NCBI GenBank assembly: GCA_023623095.1
Contig: JAMNXX010000327.1
Span: 1-5,659, forward strand
Length of the DNA: 5,659 bases
Direction of reading: 5' to 3'
From: Bacillota bacterium
Lineage (GTDB): Bacteria > Bacillota > Clostridia > Peptostreptococcales > Thermotaleaceae
Position numbers and translations under genes: made by a program. Position 1 is the first letter of the stretch; every line of letters starts with the position of its first letter. This document shows positions 5,649 through 5,659 of the stretch, one piece after another. The notes under the pieces are model-generated. The model ran no database searches. It had not been told where the DNA came from and worked only from the letters and a program-made list of their open reading frames with translations.

Positions 5649-5659
5649 TGTTGGAATCA
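5648..5659 (+). CDS. Start of a further gene in the aro operon (only four codons visible)
   Basis: The aroB stop and an ATG share one base (TAATG, 5646-5650), a common arrangement for translational coupling. The visible codons are M-L-E-S before the window ends. The ribosome binding site is weak (GATGGA, 5640-5644 region). By context another shikimate or aromatic gene such as aroA or aroC is plausible, but four codons cannot identify it. Confidence 0.35.

Overview
The window looks like chromosome of a low-GC Firmicute, probably an anaerobic member of the Clostridia. It is AT-rich, has strong AGGAGG-type ribosome binding sites, sigma-A-like promoters and U-tract terminators, and carries a type I-beta DAHP synthase and a TyrA with an ACT domain. 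I do not assign a genus.

Layout, all on the + strand. Positions 2-325 hold the 3' two-thirds of leuD and 471-1544 hold leuB, the end of a leucine biosynthesis operon closed by a strong terminator (1538-1570). The leuD-leuB gap contains a 16-bp site one base away from the bacterial parS consensus. Positions 1571-2422 contain no intact conventional gene. They hold a decayed molbindin (Mop/TOBE) pseudogene (1678-1893), then a good promoter (1919-1947), a 53-codon ORF with a dense run of Phe/Tyr/Trp codons (1985-2146), an intrinsic terminator (2197-2230), an 18-bp perfect palindrome (2294-2311) and a doubtful ORF fragment. Positions 2423-5648 hold a tight aromatic amino acid cluster, aroF (DAHP synthase), tyrA (prephenate dehydrogenase) and aroB (3-dehydroquinate synthase). 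A further gene begins at 5648, overlapping the aroB stop.

AroF and AroB catalyse the first two steps of the shikimate pathway, and TyrA commits prephenate to tyrosine. AroF and TyrA each carry a domain of a kind that binds aromatic end products. The most interesting proposal is that the DNA between the 1919 promoter and the 2230 terminator is an attenuator for this operon. Ten of sixteen consecutive residues of the small ORF are aromatic (6 Phe, 3 Tyr, 1 Trp). A segment just downstream (2103-2114) is perfectly complementary over 12 nt to the terminator hairpin (2207-2218), and could also pair with an earlier segment (2000-2007). This is read by eye and unproven. The competing view is that the ORF is a frameshifted remnant of a membrane or signal peptide in the same decayed area as the molbindin pseudogene.
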